Positions 36,401 to 45,130 of a stretch of DNA of 64,000 bases are shown in pieces; position 1 is the stretch's first letter, and every line of letters begins with the position of its first letter. The notes under the pieces were generated by a model. The model did no database searches. It was not told the DNA's origin and worked only from the letters and a program-made list of their open reading frames with translations. Source of the DNA: Planctomycetaceae bacterium (GTDB lineage: Bacteria; Planctomycetota; Planctomycetia; Pirellulales; Thermoguttaceae); the NCBI GenBank assembly GCA_012719125.1, contig JAAYAY010000324.1, forward strand, positions 1-64,000, read 5' to 3'. Both the position numbers and the translations under genes were made by a program.

Positions 36401-37011
36401 CCTCGACGGAAGCTGCCCAGTTGAGCCATCGGACCGAAGTGATGCTGGGCGGGATGATCTCGTCGATCAAGTTCTCGCACACGAAGAATCCCAAGCCGGG
36501 TAAGCCGAGTCGCTACGCCATGTGGGACCTGGAGGACAAGGACGGGATCATGCGTTGCATCCTGTGGCCCGAGCAGTTCGCCCAGTACGGAGAAATGGTG
36601 AAGCCCGACGCCATCCTCGTCGTTCTGGGGTCGATCGACAAGCGTCCCGGCAGCGACGAGGCCAACCTGATCGTCAACGAGTTGATTCCCCTGGAGGATC
36701 TCCAGAGCCGCTACACCCGCGGCGTCAAGCTGCGGTTCTCCGAGACGGAACACGGAATCGAGAAGCTCGATCTGCTTTACGAGATCCTCCGCGGCTATCC
36801 GGGCAGCGGCGAATTGCAGTTGGTCATGTACCTGGCCGACGGCACCCGGGTGCCCATGGCCTGCCGGGGGACCCGGATCGAAAACAACCAGGAAATGCGC
36901 ACCCGCGTCGAAGAACTCCTGGGCCCCGGCAACTTCAAGCTTCTGGCCGCCCCCATCCGCAGCCGAAACGGGAATGGAAACGGCAAGGGGAACGGGCGAG
37001 GACGGGGGTGA
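33445..37011 (+). CDS. dnaE: DNA polymerase III alpha subunit
   Basis: The replicative C-family polymerase, 1188 aa, full length. GGGGGGA precedes ATG 33445. The N-terminal PHP domain (about 3-210) has FAHLHCHSHYSLLDG, LTDHGNLHG and ATSDVHYVNRED, with the metal-binding His residues kept. The palm has the catalytic Asp pair in PDIDIDF (about 409-415), followed by RGEIIQYVKEKYG. The helix-hairpin-helix and OB domains (GGMISSIKF...) follow. The last ~17 residues are a G/N/K/R-rich tail (RSRNGNGNGKGNGRGRG). This is the housekeeping polymerase. Confidence 0.97.
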   Translation: MTTPAFAHLHCHSHYSLLDGAGQVGALVTRAKDLCMTALALTDHGNLHGALEFYRKAKDIGINPVIGYEAYIAPGSRFEKDSGNMKAASFHLTLLAKNRTGFQNLLKLASAAYLEGFYFRPRIDKQILTQWNEGLICLSGCASSELNRALTSGKEPDFEKACEVAAWYRELFGDRYFIEIQDNGLEIQKLAMAGAIEVADRLGIPLVATSDVHYVNREDSEAQDVLLCVNTGKFRTDANRMRMEGNEFYLRSPEEMYAALPGQEEALKRSQEIADSVDIQLELGQRHFPVFTPPAGQSSEDYLRQLCLEGLKRRYADNPKRMVEGELSEEVMARLDRELGVINKLGFPNYFLIVWDFVRVAHERGIETTARGSGVGAIVCYALGLSHVCPLEYDLLFERFLDINRLEAPDIDIDFCQQRRGEIIQYVKEKYGLENVAQIGTFGTMAARAAIRDVGRVLGLPIARVNEVVSKVPDHLGITLKKALAESDELRKMYETDPEVRELLTLAQQIEGLARNVGTHAAAVVIADRPLTDYCPLGRVPGKDDIITQWSMGDVENGAGLLKMDFLGLRNLTILTKVVDLIEQTTGRRIDPYKFPLDDKATYALLCRGETKGVFQLESGGIRDLLQRMKPDSFRDIIATNALYRPGPLEGGMVDDYIEVKHGRKQATYLHPVMEAILGETNGVMVYQEQVMRILNRLGGIELANAYKCIKAISKKKLPIIAKNREKFLEGAQQQGVAKKDAEELWEMIEKFAGYGFNKSHSTAYALIAYMTAYLKTHYPVEFMAGLLSGDVPNRNFTRKDSTVEHLEDCQRMGVEVVPPNVNESSRDYTVKDGKIHYGLAAIKGCGGPAADAIAEARKKGPYKSLFDFCKRVDPQAVNRSTIETLLKAGAFDCFGARRSQLAAVVDRAIQTGAAAASDRRHGQLGLFDTAPAEEEEDVAAAALPDIPEWDERDKLNKEKEVLGFYLTSHPLAEYEQILSTYCSHTSTEAAQLSHRTEVMLGGMISSIKFSHTKNPKPGKPSRYAMWDLEDKDGIMRCILWPEQFAQYGEMVKPDAILVVLGSIDKRPGSDEANLIVNELIPLEDLQSRYTRGVKLRFSETEHGIEKLDLLYEILRGYPGSGELQLVMYLADGTRVPMACRGTRIENNQEMRTRVEELLGPGNFKLLAAPIRSRNGNGNGKGNGRGRG

Positions 37012-37042
37012 AGAGCGGCGGCAGGACAGAATACCCTCAAAC

Positions 37043-37191
37043 CAACTTCCCGGCTTCTGCCAGGTCGAGCCGTACCGACCCACCGGGCCGCTGAGTCGTT
37101 CAGCGTCCCGATATCGGAAGCAAGGCCGGGCAAGTTGCCTTTGCTCCTATCGGCCCGGTAATTTCGACCTGGGATCGAAACCGGGAAGTTG
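37043..37191. repeat. Long imperfect palindrome after dnaE
   Basis: CAACTTCCCGG (37043-37053) and CCAGGTCG (37060-37067) on the left pair with CGACCTGG (37165-37172) and CCGGGAAGTTG (37181-37191) on the right. The middle is unpaired. It lies in the convergent gap between dnaE and the tadG-like gene. Confidence 0.6.
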
Positions 37192-37221
37192 TGTTTCGGC
37201 GATTCCGCCTCCGAGCGACGG

Positions 37222-38310
37222 TTATTGGAGCAGAACGGGAGAGGTGTAGGCACCTGCAATCACGTTCGTCTCGTCGTTCAGGGCGGATTGTGCGTAGAGG
37301 TCGCCGTCGTACATGTACGACTTGGTGATCTCGACGCTGGTGTTCTTGGAACCGTGGAAGGTCGCACCGCTGACGGTCACCACGCCCCAGTTGACGATGT
37401 GGGCCGCCACATTGTCGCCGCTTGCGTCCTCCGTAATGGTGTCATAGATCGGTACCAGGCGTTGCTCTCCGATGATCTGGTTGATCGAGTGCTTCAGACC
37501 GATCGAGAGCCCGGTGTCGGCATCCAGCCACATGGCATAGAACGCGTTGATGTGGGTATTGGTGGGAATGGTTCCGTATTCGTACAACGCGTCGAGATCC
37601 GACTGCTGAAGCCCTTCGAGGATCTGCGTGTTCAGGTCGTCCGTCGAGTTGCTGTTGCAGCCGACGTCGATCGTGCCCCAGTTCCCCGGCAGTTCGCGGC
37701 CCCAATCGTCGAGGATTTTTCCGTCGCCGTAGATGGTCCACGCCTCCCCCTGATTCATATTCTCCCATTCGGTCAGCGGAACGCCGAAGGGGAGGATATC
37801 GGAACCGGCCTTCAACCCGTTTGCCTTCTGAAGTGCCGCCGTTGCCGTCACCACAATCGACGCCTCGCCGAAGCCGATGGCTCGGGCGAAGAACAGCGGC
37901 GCGCGAGCGTTGGCGTTGCCGTCGCGGCGCAGGGTGACTCGCACCGTATCGAAGATCCCCGTCTGGAGAATCTGCAGGTTGCTGTAGATCGTGGTCGGTT
38001 CGAATCGGCCGACGACGATGTCGCCGTCGAGGACGGTGAATCCGGCGCCGACGTTGGCGGCCGCATACTCGCGCACGGCGTCCCGAACCGCGACGAGATC
38101 CTGCTCGCCGTTAGGCGCCGGTTCGAGGCTCAGCACGGCGGCCAGGGCGGTCGCGTCGGCGGCGCGCTGCAGGTCAGCCCTGGCCTTGAGCAGATAACCG
38201 TAGTCGACGGCAAATGCAACCATGCCGAGCAATGGGACGACTGCCAGGGCCACGAGCACAAGAATCGAACCTCGCCGCCGCCGCTGATCGCGTTGCCCTT
38301 TTCGTCGCAT
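37222..38310 (-). CDS. TadG-like pilus/secretion protein
   Basis: A 362-aa protein of the Flp/Tad pilus assembly type. A basic N-terminus (MRRKGQRDQRRRRG) precedes one hydrophobic helix (SILVLVALAVVPLLGMVAFAVDYGYL), followed by the typical KARADLQRAADATALAA motif of TadG proteins. The ~290-residue remainder is exported and beta-rich (IVGRFEPTTIYSN..., GMKHSI...). It is the last gene of a three-gene operon with two TadE-like genes, with spacings of 26 and 62 bp. Other Tad genes (cpaB, tadA) are not in this window. Confidence 0.85.
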   Translation of the reverse strand: MRRKGQRDQRRRRGSILVLVALAVVPLLGMVAFAVDYGYLLKARADLQRAADATALAAVLSLEPAPNGEQDLVAVRDAVREYAAANVGAGFTVLDGDIVVGRFEPTTIYSNLQILQTGIFDTVRVTLRRDGNANARAPLFFARAIGFGEASIVVTATAALQKANGLKAGSDILPFGVPLTEWENMNQGEAWTIYGDGKILDDWGRELPGNWGTIDVGCNSNSTDDLNTQILEGLQQSDLDALYEYGTIPTNTHINAFYAMWLDADTGLSIGLKHSINQIIGEQRLVPIYDTITEDASGDNVAAHIVNWGVVTVSGATFHGSKNTSVEITKSYMYDGDLYAQSALNDETNVIAGAYTSPVLLQ

Positions 38311-38372
38311 CGTTTGTTTTCCTCGCCCTCAAGGCCGAAATATGGCGGCCGTGGTCCGAGCAGGCAGGACGC

Positions 38373-38858
38373 CTACTCGCGCCGGACCACGGTCGTCGTC
38401 TGCAAGACCCTGCCTTGTCCCGCCCCAATACCGCCCAGCCAGCGAACGGCATCGAACCGAAAGGCAACACGGATCGAAACCGGGCTTCCCGGATCGAGGT
38501 CATCCAACGCCGCACCGGAGAGAACGGTTCCGGCGGAATCCGCCACGTTCACCTCCAATGCGGAGGCAAGTGCCTCGCTGGAAAGGGCCGGAAAGCGGTC
38601 GGCAAGGTATCCCGCCACTCGCGACTTGACTTCGTCGACCGTGTCGGTGTCGGCCTTCGCGGCCATCCGCCCTCCAAGGGCCGAGGCGCCGCTGACTGCC
38701 TGGCCCACGTTGGCCAACTGGCCGATGTCGACCATTCCCAAGAGCAGGGCAAACAGAAACGGAGCCACCACGGCGAACTCGACCGTTGCCGCCCCGCGTC
38801 GGGCCTGTCCCGGACCCCAACGCAGAGACGGTCTGTTTCGCGATTCTGCCCCCATCAT
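38373..38858 (-). CDS. TadE-like pseudopilin
   Basis: A 161-aa protein starting at the ATG ATG pair near 38858 after GGAGAAACGG. The N-terminus contains QARRGAATVEFAVVAPFLFALLLGMVDIGQL, the TadE signature of a basic cut region followed by Glu and a hydrophobic helix. The remaining part is an extracellular soluble domain. The open frame starting upstream at 39158 overlaps the previous gene and is not used. It is the middle gene of the operon. Confidence 0.85.
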   Translation of the reverse strand: MMGAESRNRPSLRWGPGQARRGAATVEFAVVAPFLFALLLGMVDIGQLANVGQAVSGASALGGRMAAKADTDTVDEVKSRVAGYLADRFPALSSEALASALEVNVADSAGTVLSGAALDDLDPGSPVSIRVAFRFDAVRWLGGIGAGQGRVLQTTTVVRRE

Positions 38859-38884
38859 GGCCGTTTCTCCAGTGCCTTTCGAGC

Positions 38885-39319
38885 TCACTCTCGTACAAGA
38901 GTTGACTGCCCTGCGAGTATGACGTCGGTTGTCTTGCCGAACAGGGTACCTCGAACCCAACTGATGTCGGCCGTGCTCACCTGCACTCGCACCGTGACGT
39001 CGCTTCCGGAAGGAATCGCGCTGAGCGTCTCGGGAGTCACCGTGACTTGGACGGCCCTCGAATCGGCCATCGCCCCCAGCGATCCGCCGAGATAGTCGCG
39101 AACGGCAGCTTCCACGGCCCCATTGCTTTGGGTCGTGGCCAACATGGCCTTGCGACATCCCCGTTGAGCGGCGCTCGTGAGCGCCTGCTGCACCATGACG
39201 TAGCGGCTCAGTTCGATCATGCCGAACACGAAGACGAAGACTACCGGAACAACCATGGCAAACTCGACCAGCGTGGCACCTCGCCTCGGTCGGCGCGACC
39301 TTCGTCTTCCGGATAACAT
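38885..39319 (-). CDS. TadE-like pseudopilin
   Basis: A 144-aa protein. ATG 39319 follows GGAGAGG. The N-terminal RRPRRGATLVEFAMVVPVVFVFVFGMIELSRYV is a TadE-type prepilin-like segment with Glu at the usual place. The C-terminal domain is small (about 90 residues). It is the first gene of the TadE-TadE-TadG operon, and a prepilin peptidase homologue lies elsewhere in this window at 49,190, which may process it. Confidence 0.85.
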   Translation of the reverse strand: MLSGRRRSRRPRRGATLVEFAMVVPVVFVFVFGMIELSRYVMVQQALTSAAQRGCRKAMLATTQSNGAVEAAVRDYLGGSLGAMADSRAVQVTVTPETLSAIPSGSDVTVRVQVSTADISWVRGTLFGKTTDVILAGQSTLVRE

Positions 39320-39670
39320 GTTTGCCTCTCCGTACGGCGCAATCGCAACCAAGAGGATTCTCTCGGTTCTGGAAGGTTGCGCCCGGTGCATCATTCCCAC
39401 GCCTGCCGTCTGCGAATCGGCCGAGGTGGGCTCAGTGATTCCCGGTGGAATCGGACGAGAAGTATTCTGATGGATGAGCTATTTGGTGAAGTATGTCCCT
39501 ATCGTAAACATAGGTCACGTTTTCCTCCGATGTCGGCAAATTCCATGCGAAAGGTGACGCTCCGCAAACCGGGGCTGTTTCTTGCTTTGTGACCTGACTT
39601 GTGCCAAGATGGCGGTTCGCATGCCCCCTTCTTCCATCGCATCCCTGTGAGCAGTCAGCAGAGGACCCTC
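39320..39670. promoter_or_regulatory. Divergent intergenic region
   Basis: 350 bases between the TadE operon (minus) and the beta-propeller gene (plus). No ORF is supported. Promoters for both should lie here, but no clear hexamers can be assigned by eye. Confidence 0.3.
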
Positions 39671-41029
39671 ATGAGATCCGCCTTCCGCCCCCTTCCTGCC
39701 GCCATCCTGACGTCTGTAATCTTCGTGTCCGCCGCTCCCCTCCTTGCGGCCGACGAGGACAAGCAGGCCCCTTTCCAGGCCGATGCACAGGGCAAGCCTT
39801 CCGCCGACGCGCCGGTCGTTTCGCCCTGGCGGACCGTCGTCCTCGATCCGCAGTACGCCGGCCAGTGGACGGTTCTCGGAGACGTGGACGGCGACCGGCA
39901 AGTCGAGATCGTTGCGGCGAGGAACGTCGACCTGAACGACAATCATTTCACGTCGGCGGTCGTGGCCCAGCGGCTCGACGGCAGCGTCCTGTGGAAGTGG
40001 GGCGATCCGGCGATCGGCCGCCGCAACCTGCACCACGACGTCGCCTGCCAGATCCACGATCTCGATAACAACGGTTCCAACGAGGTGATCGTGGCCGCCG
40101 ATCGCCGGCTCGTGGTGCTCGACGGAAAGACCGGCGAGCCGGTCCGCTCGTTCCCTATCCCGGAGCACGCCAGCGATTGCGTCGTATTTGCCGATCTTTC
40201 GGGCAAGGGCTGGCCTTCGGAAATACTGGTGAAGAACCGCTATCAGCAGATCTGGGCCTACTCGCCGGAAGGAAGGCTGCTCTGGACGGTTGAGATGCCC
40301 GGCGGCTACCGAACGGCCCACCAACCGCTGCCCGTCGATCTCGACGGCGACGGGCGCGACGAGATTCTTGCCGGCTACGCGGCGCTTAACGCCGACGGCT
40401 CCGTCCTCTGGGTTTTCCAGGCCGAGGAAGGCAAAAAGAACGGCGGCCATGCCGATTGCTGGCGGGTTGTCCGTCTGGCCGACAAGGCCGAAGAAACCCG
40501 GCTTGTCATGACGATGTGCGGCGGCAACGCCCTGGTGATGACCGACGGCGCCGGCAAGCTGATTTGGCGAAAGTCGGGTTTCCACTACGAATCGATCGAC
40601 GTCGGTGAAATCCGTAAGGATCGCCCCGGCCTCGAAATCGTCGTCGACGTCGACCACCTTCCTAAGCCGCCCAAGCCGCTCTGCCTGTTCGACGAAACGG
40701 GCGAGGAGTTGGGACGAATCGATACCGACTACACCCGGCACCACAAACTGGTCGATTGGGACGGCGGCGGCCTGATGGAAATCGGATCGGCGCTCCCTTG
40801 CGGCCTGTTCGACGGATATGGCCGCCGGGTCCTCACCTTTCAGGTCGACGAGGATGAAAAGCCCTGGCAACTTGTGGCCGTCGATCTCACCGGCCACGGC
40901 CTGCGCGACGTGATGCTCCTGACCGATAACGACCGGGTCGAGAAGGTCTATCTCTACAAGAATCCGACGCCCGCTTCGACTCCGGCAAAGGCGCCTGCCG
41001 GAACGGGCCTGAACTTCACGTTGTATTGA
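39671..41029 (+). CDS. Secreted FG-GAP/VCBS-type beta-propeller protein
   Basis: A 452-aa protein. ATG 39671 follows GAGGACCCTC and begins a signal peptide (FRPLPAAILTSVIFVSAAPLLAAD). The mature chain is built of propeller blades with calcium-loop-like motifs: LGDVDGDRQVEIVAARN, IHDLDNNGSNEVIVAADR, PVDLDGDGRDEILAGY and VDLTGHGLRDVMLL. This resembles the rhamnogalacturonan-lyase-like or integrin-type FG-GAP propellers. A catalytic function is not evident; it may bind glycans. It is followed 65 bp later by the ceramidase/sulfatase fusion on the same strand. Confidence 0.8.
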   Translation: MRSAFRPLPAAILTSVIFVSAAPLLAADEDKQAPFQADAQGKPSADAPVVSPWRTVVLDPQYAGQWTVLGDVDGDRQVEIVAARNVDLNDNHFTSAVVAQRLDGSVLWKWGDPAIGRRNLHHDVACQIHDLDNNGSNEVIVAADRRLVVLDGKTGEPVRSFPIPEHASDCVVFADLSGKGWPSEILVKNRYQQIWAYSPEGRLLWTVEMPGGYRTAHQPLPVDLDGDGRDEILAGYAALNADGSVLWVFQAEEGKKNGGHADCWRVVRLADKAEETRLVMTMCGGNALVMTDGAGKLIWRKSGFHYESIDVGEIRKDRPGLEIVVDVDHLPKPPKPLCLFDETGEELGRIDTDYTRHHKLVDWDGGGLMEIGSALPCGLFDGYGRRVLTFQVDEDEKPWQLVAVDLTGHGLRDVMLLTDNDRVEKVYLYKNPTPASTPAKAPAGTGLNFTLY

Positions 41030-41094
41030 CTCGGTCTTCGCGCATGCCGCCAACGCGTGGAACTACTGGACCGCCAAGGAATAGGAGTCTTGTC

Positions 41095-44000
41095 ATGTTG
41101 CTCAAACAGATGTCACGGTTCCTGTCGATCACCTGTCTGATTGCATCGATTTCCGTCTCGGCTGTGGCTACTGAAGCGGCGTCGCGTCATCGGTTCATTT
41201 CGATCGGTGTGGCAAAGGTCGACGTAACTCCCGAGGGACCGATCCGGATGCACGGCTACGCCTCTCGCAAGACCGAGTCGACCGGCGTGGCTCAACGGCT
41301 CTGGGCCAAGGCCATGGCGCTGGGCGACGACGATCAGGGCCCGGCGATCCTGATCACCGTGGACAACTGCATCGTGCCGGGGGTGGTAATCGAAGAGGTG
41401 TCCCACCGGCTGAACGAGAAAGCCGGCATCCCGCGGGAACGACTGGCGGTCTGCGCGACCCATACCCATGCCGGGCCGATGCTCCGAGGGGCTGCACCCT
41501 TCATCTTCGGCGAGCCGATCCCTGCGGAACACCAGGCACGGATCGACCGCTACACCGAGCGATTTATCGGCTGCCTGGAGCAGGTGGCGCTCGACGCCCT
41601 GGCGGCCAGGCAGCCCGGCCGGCTCGATTGGGCCCAAGGGACGGTCCCGTTTGCGGGCAACCGGCGGAAGATCCGCGACGGGAAATGGATCGGTATGGGC
41701 TTCAATCCGGACGGCCCCGTCGACCACGCCCTGCCGATGCTTCGCGTCACCGACCCCTACGGCAGGCTCCGCGCGGTACTCGTGAACTATGCCTGCCATG
41801 CCACAGACGTCCGCTCCTACCGGCTACACGGCGACTGGCCCGGCTCCGCCCAGTTGGCCATCGAGGCAGCCCACCCGGACGCAATCGCCATGGTTGCCGC
41901 GGGCTGCGGCGCAGACGCCAACCCCGAGCCCTTCAAGGAGGAACGAGTGGACGAGCAGGGCCGGGCGGTTGCCGAGGAGGTTGAACGGCTGCTGGCCGGT
42001 CCGATGCGATCCATTTCGTCGCTGCCCAACTGCCGGATGAAGCGGATTGAGCTGCCGCTGGCCAAGCTGCCGACCCGGGCGGAATGGGAGCAGCAGGCGG
42101 CCGGCAACGACCGCCCGGCCTATTACGCCCGGGCTGTGCTCGCGCGGCTTGACCGCGGCATCGAACCGCTAACGTCATTCCCCTACACGGTCGCCACGTG
42201 GAACTTCGGGGATGGGCTGTCGATGGTCTTCCTACCCGGCGAGGTGGTGGTTGATTACGCGCTAAGGTTGAAGCGAGAACTGGGTGACGACCTCTGGGTG
42301 ACGGCCTACGCGAACGACGTGCCCTGCTATGTTGCCTCGCGGCGGGTGATCGGTGAAGGCGGCTACGAGGTCACCGGGTCGATGCCCACCTACGACAAGC
42401 CGGCCGCGCTTGCCCCCGAGGTCGAGGACCTCATCGTCGGCACGGTCCACGAGTTGCTGCCGGAGCGAGTTCAATCGTTCCAGGCTGACGGGCTGCCCGC
42501 CCGGCCCAATATCGTCTGGATCACGTGCGAAGACATGAGTCTCAACCTGGGCTGTTACGGCGACACGTACGCGGTGACGCCCAACCTCGATCGGCTGTCC
42601 GCCCGGGGCGTGCGCTACACGAATGCCTTCTCGCATGCAGGCGTCTGCGCTCCCTCGCGGTCCGGGCTGATCACCGGAATGTACCCGACCTCGCTCGGGT
42701 CGCACCACATGCGGTGTACGACGACCTTGCCCGACTTCGTGAAGTGCTTTCCAGAGTATCTTCGCAAGGCCGGCTACTTCTGCACGAACCAGTCGAAAAC
42801 GGACTACAACTTTGCCGTCCCGCCGAATGCCTGGGACATACCGGGCGGACCGAAGGCCCATTGGCGAAACCGGGCCCCCGGCCAGCCGTTCTTCAGCGTG
42901 TTCAACCTCACCGTCACGCACGAGAGCCGCATTCGGGCCAAGTACGACCGGCTTGACCACGACCCGGACGCAGCGGTGCTGCCGCCCTATCTGCCCGACA
43001 CGCTCCTGGTGCGGCGAGACTGGGCCCGCTACCACGACCTGATCACCCAAATGGACGGCCAGGCGGGCGAGATCCTCAGCCAGCTCGAAGAGGACGGGCT
43101 GGCTGACGAGACGATCGTTTTCTTCTTCTCCGACCACGGCGTGGGGCTGCCGCGAGCGAAACAGTGGATCTACGACGCAGGCACCCACGTTCCCCTGATC
43201 GTCTGCTTCCCCAAGTCCTACCGCCGTCTGGCTCCGGCCCAGCCGGGCAGCGCCATCGACCGCCTGGTGGGCTTCGTCGACATCGGCCCGTCGGTTCTGA
43301 GTCTCGTCGGGTTGGAGATTCCGGAGCACGTTCAGGGCGTGCCGTTTCTCGGCCCCCGGGCGGGCGAGCCGCGACGCTACCTTTACGGCATCCGCGACCG
43401 GATGGACGAACGCTACGACATGAGCCGCACGGTCCGCGACGACCGGTACAAGTACCACCGGAACTACTTCCCCTGCCGCCCCTTCGCTCCCTGGCTCGAC
43501 TACATGGAGAAGCTCGCCACGATGCAGGAGTGGCGCCGCCTGGACGCCGAAGGGAGACTGTCGGGAGTGCAGGCCTTCTTCATGCGAAAGAGCAAGCCCG
43601 TCGAAGAACTCTACGAGATCCAGGCCGACCCCGACGAGCAGGTCAACCTGGCCGGCCTGCCGGAGCACCGCGAGGTCCTCGAGCGTATGCGGGCGGCCCA
43701 CTTCGACTGGGCGCGGCAGACACGCGACCTGGGCCTGCTGCCCGAGCAGGACATGCGAGACCGGGCCCGCGGCTCGTCTGAATACGAAATGGCCAGACAG
43801 GACGAGGGGGCCTTCCCGTTCGAGCGGATCTTCGAAACCGCGGTTCTCTCCGGCGAAGGAGCGCCCGCGGTGCCCAAGCTGGTCGATCGGCTGAGTGACG
43901 AAGATGCGGCCGTGCGGTTCTGGGCAGTAATCGGGTTGACCAACGCCGCCGGCGAGAGCCCGTCGTCCGCAACGCTGGACGAACCGGCAGTTCGAGCACT

Positions 44001-44280
44001 CCAGAAGACGCTGGCCGATCCTTCTGTCGAGGTCCGTATTTCCGCAGCCGAAGCGTTCTGCCGGGTTGACTGCGAGGAGCAGGCTGTGCCCGTGCTCGTC
44101 GAGACTCTTTCTCACGAGAGTTTTTGGGTGCGTCTGGAGGGGGCCAACGCCCTGGACCGCATTGGCGAGAAGGCACGGCCGGCCTTGGCCGCCTTGCAGA
44201 AGGCCGCGGCCGATCAGAGCGACGAAAACCTGTTCGTCCGTTGGGTGGTAGGGCACACGTTGCGCCTGCTCGGCGAGTGA
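41095..44280 (+). CDS. Fusion of a neutral-ceramidase-like domain, a sulfatase and HEAT repeats
   Basis: A 1061-aa exported protein; ATG 41095 is preceded by AGGAG and begins a signal peptide (ISVSAVATEAAS). Residues about 25-455 look like a neutral/alkaline ceramidase N-terminal domain (VGVAKVDVTP-like start SIGVAKVDVTPEGPIRMHGY, CATHTHAGP, NYACHATDVR). Residues about 468-920 are a sulfatase starting RPNIVWITCEDM, with C518 in CAPSR as the formylglycine site and FFFSDHG as metal ligands. The last ~120 residues form HEAT-like repeats (AAVRFWAVIGL, VEVRISAAEAF, FWVRLEGANAL). The single reading frame is continuous across all three parts. The substrate is unknown. It may be a natural fusion of two secreted hydrolases. 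Confidence 0.88.
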   Translation: MLLKQMSRFLSITCLIASISVSAVATEAASRHRFISIGVAKVDVTPEGPIRMHGYASRKTESTGVAQRLWAKAMALGDDDQGPAILITVDNCIVPGVVIEEVSHRLNEKAGIPRERLAVCATHTHAGPMLRGAAPFIFGEPIPAEHQARIDRYTERFIGCLEQVALDALAARQPGRLDWAQGTVPFAGNRRKIRDGKWIGMGFNPDGPVDHALPMLRVTDPYGRLRAVLVNYACHATDVRSYRLHGDWPGSAQLAIEAAHPDAIAMVAAGCGADANPEPFKEERVDEQGRAVAEEVERLLAGPMRSISSLPNCRMKRIELPLAKLPTRAEWEQQAAGNDRPAYYARAVLARLDRGIEPLTSFPYTVATWNFGDGLSMVFLPGEVVVDYALRLKRELGDDLWVTAYANDVPCYVASRRVIGEGGYEVTGSMPTYDKPAALAPEVEDLIVGTVHELLPERVQSFQADGLPARPNIVWITCEDMSLNLGCYGDTYAVTPNLDRLSARGVRYTNAFSHAGVCAPSRSGLITGMYPTSLGSHHMRCTTTLPDFVKCFPEYLRKAGYFCTNQSKTDYNFAVPPNAWDIPGGPKAHWRNRAPGQPFFSVFNLTVTHESRIRAKYDRLDHDPDAAVLPPYLPDTLLVRRDWARYHDLITQMDGQAGEILSQLEEDGLADETIVFFFSDHGVGLPRAKQWIYDAGTHVPLIVCFPKSYRRLAPAQPGSAIDRLVGFVDIGPSVLSLVGLEIPEHVQGVPFLGPRAGEPRRYLYGIRDRMDERYDMSRTVRDDRYKYHRNYFPCRPFAPWLDYMEKLATMQEWRRLDAEGRLSGVQAFFMRKSKPVEELYEIQADPDEQVNLAGLPEHREVLERMRAAHFDWARQTRDLGLLPEQDMRDRARGSSEYEMARQDEGAFPFERIFETAVLSGEGAPAVPKLVDRLSDEDAAVRFWAVIGLTNAAGESPSSATLDEPAVRALQKTLADPSVEVRISAAEAFCRVDCEEQAVPVLVETLSHESFWVRLEGANALDRIGEKARPALAALQKAAADQSDENLFVRWVVGHTLRLLGE

Positions 44281-44401
44281 AGAGGGGGGCTGAAGCAATT
44301 CATCACTTTTGGCTCGACCAAGAAGAGGAGCAAGACTCCAGCCAACCGGAGTAGCTGGAAAGGCCGGCCGCCCGGACTATTCACGCGTGTGAAAGCCTGC
44401 T

Positions 44402-45067
44402 TCACAGATATGCTCGTACCAGACATCTAGCGAGAATCGCCACGTCATTCCCGCGCAGGCGGAAATCCAGACAATGAATAGCACGTGGAGTTTGTTCTGG
44501 ATTCCCGCCTGCGCGGGAATGACGTGGTTTTCTTTCCTGCGATCCGAACTCAGATCGGGATCTCTTCCCACGTCTTCCTATCCGGACCGCGGCAACACTC
44601 GCCATGTCTTCGAAGGGTGTTCCAAGCCCGGCCTCATCGCCGCGCATGAGACTGTCCGTTCCACCGTCGACGAGGATGACCGTATCGAGATTCAGTTCCC
44701 TCACAAGTTCGCGATACCCCGCGAGAAGCGGTTTTACACCCATGCGGTGGAACGAATAGATGGAAACCTCTTCGCCCTGTTGGCGAAACCAACTTGCGAG
44801 AACCTGTTCGGGGAAGTAGTACGCATAGCCCTGGGAGTCAGCGGTCACTTCCAGAAGCCCGGGCGCCAGGCGGCGGCCCACAGAATCCGGCAAACTGGAG
44901 AATGAGAGATTCGCCAGATAGGCATCCCGACCTGAGGCTTTGAGAAGGAAGTACAACGGCAGGCCGGTGAAGACGTCGAATCCGCCTCCCGCCCCAGCGA
45001 TCAAGATCCGTTGGCTGTTCTCCAGCTCTGCGAAGAAGGGCAACTCGAAGCCATGTAGCGACGACAT
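44402..45067 (-). pseudogene. Truncated DUF1152-family gene disrupted by a repeat
   Basis: The frame starts at ATG 45067 and reads the N-terminal half of a DUF1152-type protein (ILIAGAGGGFDVFTGLPLYF, VILVDGGTDSLMRGDEAG, FEDMASVAAV). After about residue 165 homology stops, and the frame runs through dRS3-like repeat DNA, giving HSRAGGNP and FRLRGND, typical translations of that repeat. DUF1152 proteins normally run to about 300 residues or more. The downstream half is missing, so the gene is read as broken by the repeat. A catalytic function for DUF1152 is not known. Confidence 0.75.
44443..44524. repeat. dRS3-like inverted pair (mini-element)
   Basis: Two palindromic cores in inverted orientation: ATTCCC-GCGCAGGC-GGAAAT at 44447 and ATTCCC-GCCTGCGC-GGGAAT at 44501. 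The outer segments CGTC...TCCAGA and TCTGGA...GACG also pair. Only ~25 bases separate the arms, giving a MITE-like element of about 82 bp inside the truncated DUF1152 gene. Confidence 0.8.
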
Positions 45068-45130
45068 CGTTTACTCGTTCCTGGTTTGGAGGAAGAACGC
45101 GGATACTGAGCTGCGAGGCGTCATTGTAAG

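Noticed and set aside
34894-37083. 729-codon minus-strand frame over dnaE
   Set aside because: Antisense to strongly conserved DnaE sequence; no domain.
44281-44401. Insertion sequence next to the DUF1152 fragment
   Set aside because: Only a palindromic mini-element is seen; no transposase or long terminal repeats.
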